DNA from: Sphingomonas baiyangensis
GTDB lineage: Bacteria; Pseudomonadota; Alphaproteobacteria; Sphingomonadales; Sphingomonadaceae
Direction of reading: 5' to 3'
NCBI RefSeq assembly: GCF_005144715.1
Contig: NZ_SWKR01000002.1
Location: 1,850,227 to 1,914,226 of the forward strand
Length of the DNA stretch: 64,000 bases
The position numbers and the translations under genes are program-made. Below are positions 7,453-15,878 of the stretch, one piece after another. Position 1 is the stretch's first letter; each line of letters starts with the position of its first letter. The notes beneath the pieces are model-generated. The model did not search any database, had not been told where the DNA came from, and saw only the letters and a program-made list of their open reading frames with translations.

Positions 7453-9463
7453 ATGACCAAGCCGACCAAAATCGCGCTCAGTGCCTCGCGCGACATTCCC
7501 TTCAACCAGCTGGTGCTCAGCCAGTCCAATGTCCGGCGCGTGAAGGCGGGCGTCTCGATCGACGCGCTCGCCACCGACATCGCCCGGCGCGGGCTACTCC
7601 AGAGTCTGACGGTACGCGCGCAGCGCGACGAGTCCGGCGCCGAGACCGGCAAGTTCGAGGTGCCGGCGGGCGGCCGCCGCTTCCGGGCGCTGCAGCAACT
7701 CGTCAAGGCCAAGCGCCTGTCGCGCACGGCGCCGGTGCCGTGCATCGTGCGCGAGGATGACGAGATCTCGGCCGAGGAGGATTCGCTCGCCGAGAACACC
7801 CACCGCGAAGCGCTCCACCCGCTCGACCAGTTTCGCGCGATGCAGCAGCTCGCCGGCCAGGGCAGCGATGTCGAGACGATCGCCGCGACCTTCATGACCA
7901 CGCCCGCGGTGGTCAGGCAGCGTCTCCGCCTCGCCTCGGTCTCGCCCCGGCTGCACGACATCTATGCCGAGGACGGCATGACGCTCGAGCAGCTCATGGC
8001 CTTCTCGGTGTCCGAGGACCATGCGCGGCAGGAGCAGGTCTGGGAACTGCTCCAGTCGAGCCACAACAAGCAGCCCTGGATGATCCGGCACAAGCTCACC
8101 GAGGAAACGGTGCGCGCATCGGACAAGCGCGTCCGCTTCATCGGTCTCGACGCCTATCAGGCGGCCGGCGGCTACGTGCTGCGCGACCTGTTCGAGGCCG
8201 ATGACGGCGGCTGGGTCCAGGACGTCGCCCTGCTCGACACCCTTGTCGACGAAAAGCTCAAGGCCGAGGCGGACCGCATCGCCGGTGAGGGGTGGAAGTG
8301 GATCGCCGTCGCGGTCGAGTTTCCCTACGACGCCGATGCCGGCATGCGCATGCTCGAAGGCGAGCAGCCGCCGCTCACCGACGAACAGGAAGCCCGGCTC
8401 GAGGCGCTGCGCCGCGAAGCCGAGCAGCTTGAGAACGACTGGTCGGGCAAGCCCGAGATCCCCGACGAGATCGACGCGCGTGTGACCGCCATCGACGAGG
8501 AGATCGCCGCGATCGTCGAACGCCCCCTGGCCTATGATCCCGAGGGAGTGGCGCGCGCGGGCGTGTTCGTCAGCATCGACCGGATGGGCGGCCTCGACAT
8601 CGACCGCGGCTATGTCCGCCCCGAGGACGAGCCCGGCGTCGAGATCGTCGACGACGAGGTGCCGGACCCGGATGCCTTGGCCGAGCGCGCCGACGCCGAT
8701 GAGGAGGCGATGGGCGGTGGCGGTGAGCTGACGGCTCCGGACGCGGGCGAGGACGAGGAAGAACAGGAGGACCCGGGCAAGCCGCTTCCCGACCGGCTGG
8801 TGACCGAACTCACGACCTGGCGCACGCTGGCGCTGCGCAACGCCGTCGCGCTCAGCCCCGGGGTGGCGTTCGCCGCCGTGCTCCACGCGCTCGTGCTCGA
8901 TGGCTTCTACCGCTATGCCGGCACCGAAAGCTGCGTCGAGATTGCGGTGCGCGGCGGGAGCCTCGGCATCCATGCGCCCGGACTCGGCGACAGCCTGTCG
9001 GCGCAGGCCATTGAGCAGCGCCACGAGGCTTGGGGTCAGCGCCTGCCCGACGACCCCGAACAGCTTTGGGACACGCTCGCCGCGCACGGTCGCCGGGCGC
9101 ATCGCCCATTCGCATGTCCTGGCGCGAGCATCCGGGCTCGACCCGGTGGAGGCCGGCTGGACGGCGACGGTCGACAATTATCTCGGCCGGGTGACCAAGG
9201 CGCGCATCCTCTCGGCGGTCGAGGAGGCCAAGGGTGCCGAGGTCTCGGCGCGTCTCGCAGGGCTCAAAAAGCCGGACATGGCGCGCGAGGCCGAGACCAT
9301 GCTCGACGGCAGCGGCTGGCTCGCCGAGCCGCTGCGGACGCCGGCACCGCTCGAACCCGATGCGCCGGATGCACCGGCCATGGCGAATGAGGATGCGACC
9401 TTGTTCGCAGCCGATCCGGCCGAACCGGACGCGGATTCGCCGTTCGCCATCGCTGCCGAATGA
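7453..9463 (+). pseudogene. ParB/RepB-like partition protein gene, frameshifted
   Basis: The N-terminal frame encodes an intact ParB-like region: IPFNQLVLSQSNVRR, the GGRRFRAL box, an ENTHREALHPLDQFRAM box, and a helix-turn-helix with TPAVVRQRLRLA. An acidic linker follows. About residue 545 (near 9085-9095) the sense frame ends after LWDTLAAHG. The family-like sequence then continues one frame over as RIAHSHVLARASGLDP, VDNYLGRVTKARIL and LKKPDMAREAE, up to a stop at 9463. From memory of related proteins, roughly 30-40 residues normally lie between these segments, so an internal deletion with loss of frame is more likely than a single miscalled base. The unshifted frame stops at 9390 after an unrelated arginine-rich tail. 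The product may be truncated yet still carry the DNA-binding part. Confidence 0.75.
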
Positions 9464-9476
9464 AGCACGCCCACCT

Positions 9477-9511
9477 TGGGACCCGCCACCGCGTGGGTCC
9501 CATTTTCTTTT
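9477..9511 (+). terminator. Rho-independent terminator after the ParB-like gene
   Basis: TGGGACCC (9477-9484) and GGGTCCCA (9495-9502) form a perfect 8-bp stem, followed by TTTTCTTTT. It lies 13 bases after the downstream-frame stop of the ParB-like gene and before the Toprim gene's ribosome site (TGGAGG). It therefore ends the DUF932-ParB transcript. Confidence 0.8.
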
Positions 9512-9525
9512 CCTGGAGGCCAGTG

Positions 9526-10554
9526 ATGTCGGCAGCGTCGGATCTCTCGCGCCGGCTCGCGCGCAATGCCGAAGCCGTGTGCCGCCACTACCTCCCTGCC
9601 GGTCGTCGCGAGGGCCGCTACTGGATCGTGGGCGACGCGCTGGGCTCGGCCGGGCGCAGCCTTTATGTGCGCCTGAAGGGTCCCGACCATGGTCGCGGCG
9701 CCGCCGGCAAATGGACCGATGCCGCGACCGGCGGGCACGGCGACCTGCTCGATCTGCTGGCGCTCAACTGCGGGCATTGCCGTCTCGCCGACACGCTCGA
9801 CGAGGCGCAGCGCTTTCTCGCATTGCCCGGGAGCGAGGTTCCCGAGATGATCGACGACGCGCCCGCGCCTGTCGGTTCGCCGCACGCGGCCCGCAGGCTG
9901 TTCGCGGCATCGCGGCCGATCGGGGCGACGCTTGCCGAACGCTACCTGTTCTCCCGAGGCATCACCGGCGTTCGAACCGAGCGGTGGCTGCGCTTTCATG
10001 CCGCGTGCTGGTACCGCCCCGACCGCGACGATGTCGCATCCACGCCTGCCGCCATGCCTGCCCTCATCGCCGCCGTTACGGACCTCGACGGCGCGATCAT
10101 GGGCGTACATCGCACCTGGCTCGACTGCAGCGGCTGCGGCAAGGCGCCGGTGGCGGTTCCGCGCCGCGCCATGGGCAAGTTACTCGGGCATGGTGTCCGC
10201 TTTGGTGCCGCGGGCCCGGTCATGGTCGCCGGCGAAGGCATCGAGACCGTCCTGTCGCTGCGCATGGCGATGCCGCGCTTGCCTATGATCGCCGCCCTGT
10301 CGGCCGCGCACCTCGCCGCGATCCGCTTTCCCCCGCCTTTGCGCCGTCTCTATGTCGCACGCGAGGAGGATGGCGCCGGCCGCGCTGCCTTTGGCACGCT
10401 CGTGACGCGGGCCACTGCGGCAGGCATCGAGCTCCTGCCGCTGGAGTCAGTGCTCGACGACTTCAACGCCGACCTGTGCGCATCCGGAACCGGGAAGCTC
10501 GCAGAACGGCTGCGTCCCCAGTTGCGGACCGAGGATTATGCCGCGTTCCTTTGA
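9526..10554 (+). CDS. Toprim domain protein (primase-like)
   Basis: A 342-residue protein. The ATG giving MSAASDLS is chosen for its TGGAGG ribosome site 8 bases upstream. The N-terminal third contains GKWTDAATGGHGDLLDLL, the DUF7146/zinc-primase-like region of plasmid primase-helicase proteins. The C-terminal third is a Toprim fold: VAGEGIETVLSL carries the catalytic Glu, and LYVAREEDGAG stands where the second acidic strand is expected. It probably works in element replication or priming during transfer, as is usual for these plasmid-backbone Toprim proteins. No helicase domain is fused. It lies downstream of a terminator, so it has its own promoter or depends on read-through. Confidence 0.8.
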   Translation: MSAASDLSRRLARNAEAVCRHYLPAGRREGRYWIVGDALGSAGRSLYVRLKGPDHGRGAAGKWTDAATGGHGDLLDLLALNCGHCRLADTLDEAQRFLALPGSEVPEMIDDAPAPVGSPHAARRLFAASRPIGATLAERYLFSRGITGVRTERWLRFHAACWYRPDRDDVASTPAAMPALIAAVTDLDGAIMGVHRTWLDCSGCGKAPVAVPRRAMGKLLGHGVRFGAAGPVMVAGEGIETVLSLRMAMPRLPMIAALSAAHLAAIRFPPPLRRLYVAREEDGAGRAAFGTLVTRATAAGIELLPLESVLDDFNADLCASGTGKLAERLRPQLRTEDYAAFL

Positions 10555-10670
10555 CGGCGCAGTCGTCTCGACCTCACCGCCAAGGCCAGCCTTCGCAGCC
10601 GGAGTCCGCGCATTGGCCTTCCGAGAGGGCGACGGGTCGGCAAGCGGCGCGGGCGCGCAACGGCTGCGCT

Positions 10671-10728
10671 CGGCTATTTTCCGCCGCGGGCTTGAGCGCC
10701 CGCTTTGCATCGCGAGCCAAAATAGCCG
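10671..10728. repeat. Nested inverted repeat in the Toprim-DUF2493 gap
   Basis: The 314-base stretch 10555-10868 holds no gene. Inside it CGGCTATTTT (10671-10680) and AAAATAGCCG (10719-10728) are perfect 10-bp inverted arms around a second stem GCGGGC/GCCCGC (10686-10691, 10698-10703). The next 70 bases are rich in CGCTACGCTCCGG-like short palindromes. The structure could be a bidirectional terminator-like element or a protein-binding site; there is no clean T-run after the outer arm. Confidence 0.45.
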
Positions 10729-10868
10729 GGCTTCGCCGTCCTCCGCTACGCTCCGGCCCCCCGGCGCTGCGGCGCCGGACGCTTCGCTGGAGGTGCGCGC
10801 CCGCGCCGCCCGCCGCCTCGTGTCGCCGTGAAGGCCGCGAGTGCGCGGTCGACAAGCGGAGACGACCC

Positions 10869-11792
10869 ATGACCCTCGATCGAACCAACGACGCGCCCGA
10901 GCAATCGCCGCTGGCAGACATGCTCCAGGAGCTCGAACTCTATGGACGCACGCCCTTTGACGACGAGCTCGATCCGCGGCCTTTGCCCGAAGGACGCCTC
11001 GTCGAGGCCGCCGCTGCCGACAGCTTCGACGCGATGGTTGCCTGCCTCGCCGACACCAGGCTCGAGCCCGACATGGAAGACCTGCTCTGGGGGTTCACCA
11101 ACGTCTTCCACCGCGCGGGCGAGCGGATCGAGCGCGAGCTCGACGCCAACGAGCACGCGCAGCGCCGCCTCCAGCGCGAGCAAGACGGCAGCGAGGTCAA
11201 GTCGGTCGAGCTCGAGACGTTGATCGCCGAAGGGCGCACCATGATCGAACGACGCGATGCCATGGAAGCATTCCGCGAAGCCTTTGCCGAGCAGTTCCGC
11301 CACTATCTCCGCAAGGCCTGGCTGCCGCGCTCGGGCTCGATGCTCAACCGCCGTGCGATGACCGCCGCAGTGATCGAGAGCCGCGAATTCGTGAACGGCC
11401 GCCGCTGGACCGACAGTCAGTTGCTCCTTCCGCCGGGCGAGCGGATCTATGTCAGCGGCGGTGCCGACTACAACGACCATCACGAGATCTGGCGTATCCT
11501 CGACGAGGTCCACGCCCGCAATCCGCAGATGGTGCTGCTGCACGGCGCGTCGCGTACCGGTGCCGAACGCATCGCGGCCCTCTGGGCGGCGCAGCGCGAT
11601 GTCCCGCAAGTCCCCTTCGCTCCGGACTTCACCAAGCACAGCCGGGCTGCCGCGCCGTTCAAGCGCAACGACAAGGTGCTGTCGATCATGCCGCGCGGCA
11701 TCATCATCTTCCCCGGTGGCGGCATCCAGGACAATCTGTTCGACAAGGCGCGCGCAGCGGGCATCGCCGTCATCGACCGGCGACGGCGCTGA
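10869..11792 (+). CDS. DUF2493 domain protein
   Basis: A 307-residue protein starting at ATG (MTLDRTND) after a GGAGACGACCC leader. The C-terminal part, about residues 190-305, is the DUF2493 region: IYVSGGADYNDHHEIWRILDEVH, LLHGASRTGAERIAALWA, and FKRNDKVLSIMPRGIIIFPGG. This is a Rossmann-like fold related to the SLOG/YspA nucleotide-binding superfamily. The N-terminal 180 residues are helical with a coiled-coil stretch around residues 85-130. Function is unknown; SLOG-type folds are thought to bind nucleotide signals. It belongs to the conserved backbone rather than the cargo. Confidence 0.85.
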   Translation: MTLDRTNDAPEQSPLADMLQELELYGRTPFDDELDPRPLPEGRLVEAAAADSFDAMVACLADTRLEPDMEDLLWGFTNVFHRAGERIERELDANEHAQRRLQREQDGSEVKSVELETLIAEGRTMIERRDAMEAFREAFAEQFRHYLRKAWLPRSGSMLNRRAMTAAVIESREFVNGRRWTDSQLLLPPGERIYVSGGADYNDHHEIWRILDEVHARNPQMVLLHGASRTGAERIAALWAAQRDVPQVPFAPDFTKHSRAAAPFKRNDKVLSIMPRGIIIFPGGGIQDNLFDKARAAGIAVIDRRRR

Positions 11793-11834
11793 TCGCTGCC
11801 GCCGATCCCGGCGCGTGAGCGGGCGGGCCAGCCT

Positions 11835-11926
11835 TTGGACCCGCGCCGCCGGACCGCAACGCGGCATGCTGCCGCGTCCTTCACTTCGTTCCGGCCCGCC
11901 GGTGCGGTCCGCCTCGTGGCGCGGGT
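11835..11926. repeat. Three-tier nested inverted repeat
   Basis: Three perfect helices nest inside one another: GGACCCGCGCC/GGCGCGGGTCC (11835-11845, 11916-11926), CGGACCGCA/TGCGGTCCG (11848-11856, 11901-11909) and ACGCGGCA/TGCCGCGT (11857-11864, 11868-11875). The last has a 3-base loop and lies directly on the second. This gives 28 base pairs within 92 bases, ending about 50 bases before the ATG of the sigma-like gene. No T-run follows, so a plain terminator is unlikely; a structured leader RNA or recombination site is possible. Confidence 0.55.
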
Positions 11927-11978
11927 CCGGCTTGGTCCCTGCCGCCCGCTTCCGGCCGGCAAGAGACGGAGATCGATC

Positions 11979-12176
11979 ATGACATCTGAGCTGATCCGCC
12001 TGCGCCGCGCCCTCGACTGCATGCCCGAGGCGGACCGCCGCGTGTTCGAACTCGCCAGGTTCGACGCACTCGATTACCGCCAGATCGCCGACAGGCTCTG
12101 CCTGACCGTGCAACAGGTCGAGGACCGCATGGCAAGCGCGATCCGGCATTTGGCCGATTATGATCAGGCGCGTTGA
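11979..12176 (+). CDS. Small sigma-70 region 4-like HTH protein
   Basis: A 65-residue protein resembling only region 4 of ECF sigma factors: LDCMPEADRRVFELARFDALDYRQIADRLCLTVQQVEDRMASAIRHL. The helix-turn-helix lies at about residues 30-55. There is no region 2, so it cannot by itself recruit RNA polymerase like a full sigma factor. It could act as a small DNA-binding regulator or bind polymerase. A GAGACGGAG ribosome site precedes the ATG. The frame is open upstream, but that part overlaps the nested inverted repeat and lacks a good ribosome site. Small sigma region 4 genes next to DUF2493 are a recurrent part of these backbones. Confidence 0.75.
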   Translation: MTSELIRLRRALDCMPEADRRVFELARFDALDYRQIADRLCLTVQQVEDRMASAIRHLADYDQAR

Positions 12177-12207
12177 GCATGGCCGCGCCGCCCGCTAGGC
12201 TTTGACC

Positions 12208-13128
12208 ATGCGTGTCGACCTCGACCATCTCCCCGAAGCCCAGCAGGCCGAACTGGCGCGCGTGCGCCAGACGCTGATGGACGAGTTCGCCAACGCGATC
12301 TCGACCTCCACGCAGCCGTGGAAGAAGAACGGCAAGATCCTCAAGATCATTCTGTTCGGCAGCTATGCGCGCGACGACTGGGTCGACGAGCCCGAGAACG
12401 GCTATCAGTCGGACTTCGACCTGCTCGTGATCGTCAGCCACGAGGACCTGACTGACGTCGCTGGCTATTGGTACATCGCCGAGGACAAGATCCAGCACGA
12501 CCCCGCCGTGCAGAGGCCCGTCAATATCATCGTCCACACGCTCGACGAGGTGAACAAAGCGCTCCAGCGGGGTGAGTATTTCTGGGTCGATATCGTGCGG
12601 GATGGGGTGGTGCTGTACGAGCTCCCCAACCACGCGCTTGCAACGCCTAAGCCTCTTACCGCCTTGGACGCCTATTCAATGGCGTCTCGATACTACAACG
12701 AACAACTTACGTCGGTCGATGAGTGGATCGAATTGGCTTCCGTCGCGATCGCTAAAGGCGATGTGGGTAGTTGGCGTAAGAAGGCAGCCTTCAATCTTCA
12801 TCAAGCAACTGAAACCAGCTACGCGTGCTTTCTATTGGTTTGGACGCTGTACTTCCCGCGTTCTCATAATATCAAATTTCTTCGATCCCTCGCCGAGGAC
12901 AAGGAATCGAGACTTATCGATCCGTGGCCGCGGGAGACCCGCGCTGATCGTCGGCGATTTGAGCTCCTCAAGCGCGCCTATGTCGAAGCCCGCTACTCGC
13001 CAAGCTACGAAATTGGTGTGGACGACTTGGATGCGCTTTCATCAGCAGTGACGCGGCTTCGAAATGTCGTTGAGCACCTTTGTATTGAGCGGCTCGAAGG
13101 GCTGAAGTTCGATGTGCATCCTCACTGA
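12208..13128 (+). CDS. Fused nucleotidyltransferase-HEPN protein (MNT-HEPN)
   Basis: A 306-residue fusion. The N-terminal half is a minimal nucleotidyltransferase with GSYARDD (from residue 51) and SDFDLL (Asp69 and Asp71 as metal ligands). The C-terminal half (about 151-300) is HEPN-like: FNLHQATETSY, PRSHNIKFLRSLAE and the RRFELLKRAYVEARYS block. In two-gene MNT/HEPN toxin-antitoxin pairs the MNT enzyme modifies and silences the HEPN RNase; here both are in one chain. The translation start is the ATG (MRVDLDHL), although TTG lies two codons upstream. It begins 31 bases after the sigma-like gene, and its 3' part is visibly lower in GC than the backbone, suggesting a separate origin. Confidence 0.8.
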   Translation: MRVDLDHLPEAQQAELARVRQTLMDEFANAISTSTQPWKKNGKILKIILFGSYARDDWVDEPENGYQSDFDLLVIVSHEDLTDVAGYWYIAEDKIQHDPAVQRPVNIIVHTLDEVNKALQRGEYFWVDIVRDGVVLYELPNHALATPKPLTALDAYSMASRYYNEQLTSVDEWIELASVAIAKGDVGSWRKKAAFNLHQATETSYACFLLVWTLYFPRSHNIKFLRSLAEDKESRLIDPWPRETRADRRRFELLKRAYVEARYSPSYEIGVDDLDALSSAVTRLRNVVEHLCIERLEGLKFDVHPH

Positions 13129-13372
13129 CGTTGCCTCTACCAGTGCGAACCGTGGCAGCTATGCGCCTTAAACCCAGTCATTCCGCAGCCAAATGAGGAT
13201 GGCCAGAACCTGCCATTTTTCCGGTCACAACAGAATGGCTTCCACAAAAGGGAATGCGGTACTTGAGCTCCGGCCAGCGCGGTGAGAGCGGGAAGTCGTC
13301 AGTCTCGCGATTGAGCGGGAAACGCCCGGCGTGGCATCAAGAGCCAAGTACGCTCCGGCAATCCTGCTGGAT

Positions 13373-14443
13373 TTAGTGGACGAGGCCCGCCGTCTTCAGA
13401 GCATCGATGGCGATCACGATGATGCGGTCGTCGAACAGCTTCAGCTTCCGCTCGGCCGATGCTTGGCCCCCTGGCCAGCTCGCCAGCGCAGCCCGGATCG
13501 GTTCGACATTCGCCTCGACACCCATCTGGCAGAGCCAGTCGACAGTCGCGAGCAACTCCATACCTAGTGGAGACTCGAACCCGTCGATAAGGTCGGAGGT
13601 CGCTTGCACAGCCGACCAATGGGTTTTCCCCTCCGTCTTCATGTACAAGGTGACAGCCTCACGGCGCGCTTCGTCGAACCGGATCGCTTCAAACGGACCC
13701 GCATCCGCCAGCCGCTTGTCGCTGTGCAGGTAACTTCCGTCCAGCCCGTTCAACATATGACGCATCTTCTCGGAGTAGGGGCCGTAGCGATTGGCCCCAA
13801 ACTCGAATTCGAAGGGTGGCAGACCAAGCTTGCCGCTGAACCGCTCAAGGAAATATCCGAGCTTCTGTACTTCGAGCAGCGAGCATTCGATGCCCAAGAT
13901 GGCGTATCGCCGCACCAGCTCCGCGATCGCCGCGCGCGCCGGCGTCAATTTCTCGACGCCGCTTCGCTTTGCGACATTTTGATATTGCCGGGTCGGCTCG
14001 TAGATCAGCACCGACACGGCATCGAGCTTGCCGAGCTTCTCGGCCATCAACGCGCGTACCTCATTCCAGTCGAGCCCACCATTGCCGGCACCGAGCGGCG
14101 GCAGTGCGATCGAGCGGACCTTATTCTCGGAAATGAACTGGAGAAGGTCTTCCAGCCCTTGCTCAATCCATTCGATCCGTGACGGATATCGCCAATGAGC
14201 CTTGGTGGGGAAGTTCACGATCCACTTCGGGCCGATAAAAGCGTCGCGGCGAGTTACGAACATTTTGCCGACATGCAGGCTCTTGGCGCGCGCGGCAGCC
14301 TCATACTCCTTGAAGTTCTCCGGGTATGCCTCTTTGAACATAAGCGCGACGCCCTTGCCCATCACGCCAACTGTGTTGACGGTGTTGACCAGCGCCTCAG
14401 CCTCGGCATCGAGGAGGTTTCCTTGCGTGAAGGTGATTGTCAT
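13373..14443 (-). CDS. darG: DarG antitoxin, macrodomain DNA ADP-ribosylglycohydrolase
   Basis: A 356-residue DarG. Residues 1-155 are a macrodomain: QGNLLDAEAEALVNTVNTVG, GKGVAL, NFPTKAHWR (Lys81 matches the catalytic lysine of characterised DarG) and PPLGAGNGGL. It removes ADP-ribose from thymidines modified by DarT. The C-terminal half (about 165-356, with LEVQKLGYFLERF and NRYGPYSEKMRHMLNGL) is the helical region that binds and blocks the toxin, and it resembles SocA/DUF4065-type antitoxin folds. The chosen ATG overlaps the darT stop as ATGA, so antitoxin translation is coupled to the toxin. Complete with no broken motif. The stretch 13129-13372 upstream of its stop holds no gene. Confidence 0.92.
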   Translation of the reverse strand: MTITFTQGNLLDAEAEALVNTVNTVGVMGKGVALMFKEAYPENFKEYEAAARAKSLHVGKMFVTRRDAFIGPKWIVNFPTKAHWRYPSRIEWIEQGLEDLLQFISENKVRSIALPPLGAGNGGLDWNEVRALMAEKLGKLDAVSVLIYEPTRQYQNVAKRSGVEKLTPARAAIAELVRRYAILGIECSLLEVQKLGYFLERFSGKLGLPPFEFEFGANRYGPYSEKMRHMLNGLDGSYLHSDKRLADAGPFEAIRFDEARREAVTLYMKTEGKTHWSAVQATSDLIDGFESPLGMELLATVDWLCQMGVEANVEPIRAALASWPGGQASAERKLKLFDDRIIVIAIDALKTAGLVH

Positions 14444-15072
14444 AGGTACCAACTGTTCCGAGCGCGGACTTTGACATCGGCATGACGAGCGGCTGCGAGT
14501 TCCTCGACCCAGTCGCGCATGGCGGCATCATAGCAGACTATGCCAACAAGGGCATGCACGGGCACGTGCTTGTAGACCAGTGCCTCGGCCTGATATTTCT
14601 CGAATTTGTCGATGTCGTCTTTCCTGAAATCTCGTGCCTGCAACACAGGCCAGATAATCCAGTCCAGATCACCGAGGTCGTCGGAAAATTGCGCCGTCTT
14701 CAGATATGCGTGTCGATCGCTGAACACGAAATCGACGCTCTGCTTCCGCAGCGTCCTCAGAGATGAAACGAGGATGACGATGTCTCGCAGCGGCTTTTGA
14801 GGGACACCGTATCCCGTCTTGATGTTGTACAACATCGGCGAATAAGGCGTGAAGTAGAACGGTACGTAGTCGGCGAGCGTGCCGCCCGGGCCGCAAGGGA
14901 CCTTCCGCGTCGTTCGCTTGTGAATTAGTTCCTGATTGCCGATTTCAACGTAGCGGGCTCCATCGGTCGTGCTTCGGCAATGACAGCCGTCGCTCAGCAC
15001 CTTGCCGATATTATCTTTGTGAACGATCCGGAAGATGAGTGCCTTTTCGGGATTGAGTAGGTCGCTTGACAT
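14440..15072 (-). CDS. darT: DarT toxin, ssDNA thymidine ADP-ribosyltransferase
   Basis: A 210-residue DarT (DUF4433). It uses NAD+ to ADP-ribosylate thymidine in single-stranded DNA, stopping replication, and DarTG systems can act against phage. Visible features are IFRIVHKDNIGKVLSDG at the N-terminus, the VPFYFTPYSPMLYNIKTG block, FVFSDRHAY, and the catalytic Glu163 in YQAEALVYKHVP. The ATG at MSSDLLNP gives the normal family length; a longer open frame upstream is arginine-rich and not conserved. Toxin gene first, antitoxin second, with an ATGA overlap, is the usual darTG order. Upstream, 104 bases separate it from the nuclease gene of the restriction-like cassette. Confidence 0.92.
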   Translation of the reverse strand: MSSDLLNPEKALIFRIVHKDNIGKVLSDGCHCRSTTDGARYVEIGNQELIHKRTTRKVPCGPGGTLADYVPFYFTPYSPMLYNIKTGYGVPQKPLRDIVILVSSLRTLRKQSVDFVFSDRHAYLKTAQFSDDLGDLDWIIWPVLQARDFRKDDIDKFEKYQAEALVYKHVPVHALVGIVCYDAAMRDWVEELAAARHADVKVRARNSWYL

Positions 15073-15176
15073 GCAGCACCGCTTAGCGCTGGCCCACCCG
15101 CGCCGCAACTGACGTGGCCGCCGCCACGCTGCGGCGGCATGAAGCGGCGCGTGTAGAGAAGAAGTCGGCATTGTGG

Positions 15177-15878
15177 TCATGACAGCCAGAGATGCCAGAT
15201 CGCGATTGGGCCGGGGCCAGTGGTGCTACCGAAATAGGCGAAGTTCCGGGTGTGACGAGATCTGGCAAGGTCCGCACCATTTGAGCCGATCGGCTGCGGC
15301 ATGTCTTCGATCGCGTATTTCGGCTTTTTCAGGCTCTTCGCCTTGGTCAGGAACGGGCTCAACACTCCGGTTGTCGTCGCTCCATCCCGAACGTACGCAA
15401 GCATGAACGCTTCGCCACAGCCCCAAGCGTATTCGCCGTCAATGAAGCGTTGGAGGCCCTTGGAACAATAGAGACCAATGGTCTTTTTGGCCGGTGCATC
15501 AATGATCTTTGCTTCTACGACTAGCGGGAAATTACGGTTCCGGTTCGTAAGCCAGAGCGAGAGATCGGGACGCTTTTCGATTCTCCCTCCCGAATAGCTC
15601 GGTGTCTCGGCTCCACGCGCCGCGCACAGCACCAGCTGCCCCCATAGAGGGTCGTCATCGATCATCGCGTTGAGTCTCGCTTGAAGGAGCGCCGTGACCT
15701 CCCCCTCGCTGCCGGACGTCAGTGTCTTCGGCGCCTGAGTCGCCACCGCCGCGAAGGCAATACGCAGGCGTTCGGCGATAATCTCGAGATGTACGCTTTG
15801 CAGCGCGGCGAGCGGCAAGGTGACGCCTCTCGTCAGCGCGTCGATCTGATCGGGCCGTGCGTGCAACGCCTGGCTCAT
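15177..15878 (-). CDS. PD-(D/E)XK nuclease-like protein, partner of methyltransferase
   Basis: A 233-residue protein with a plausible PD-(D/E)XK active site: a helix with SEGEVTALLQARL (Glu60), then RPDLSLWL (Asp105) and LVVEAK (Glu122, Lys124). This is the core of type II restriction enzymes and related nucleases. The ATG at MSQALH overlaps the stop of the upstream methyltransferase gene as ATGA, so the two are translationally coupled. It is most likely the cutting subunit of a restriction-like system whose modification component is the 1003-residue protein. No HNH or GIY-YIG motif is present. The recognition site is unknown. Confidence 0.7.
   Translation of the reverse strand: MSQALHARPDQIDALTRGVTLPLAALQSVHLEIIAERLRIAFAAVATQAPKTLTSGSEGEVTALLQARLNAMIDDDPLWGQLVLCAARGAETPSYSGGRIEKRPDLSLWLTNRNRNFPLVVEAKIIDAPAKKTIGLYCSKGLQRFIDGEYAWGCGEAFMLAYVRDGATTTGVLSPFLTKAKSLKKPKYAIEDMPQPIGSNGADLARSRHTRNFAYFGSTTGPGPIAIWHLWLS

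Noticed and set aside
7594..9177. 527-codon minus-strand open frame over the ParB-like gene
   Set aside because: Shadow frame; the plus strand has ParB-like boxes in order.
9092..9390. C-terminus of the ParB-like gene in its original frame
   Set aside because: After residue 545 it becomes an Arg/Gly-rich tail without homology, while the next frame resumes family-like sequence.
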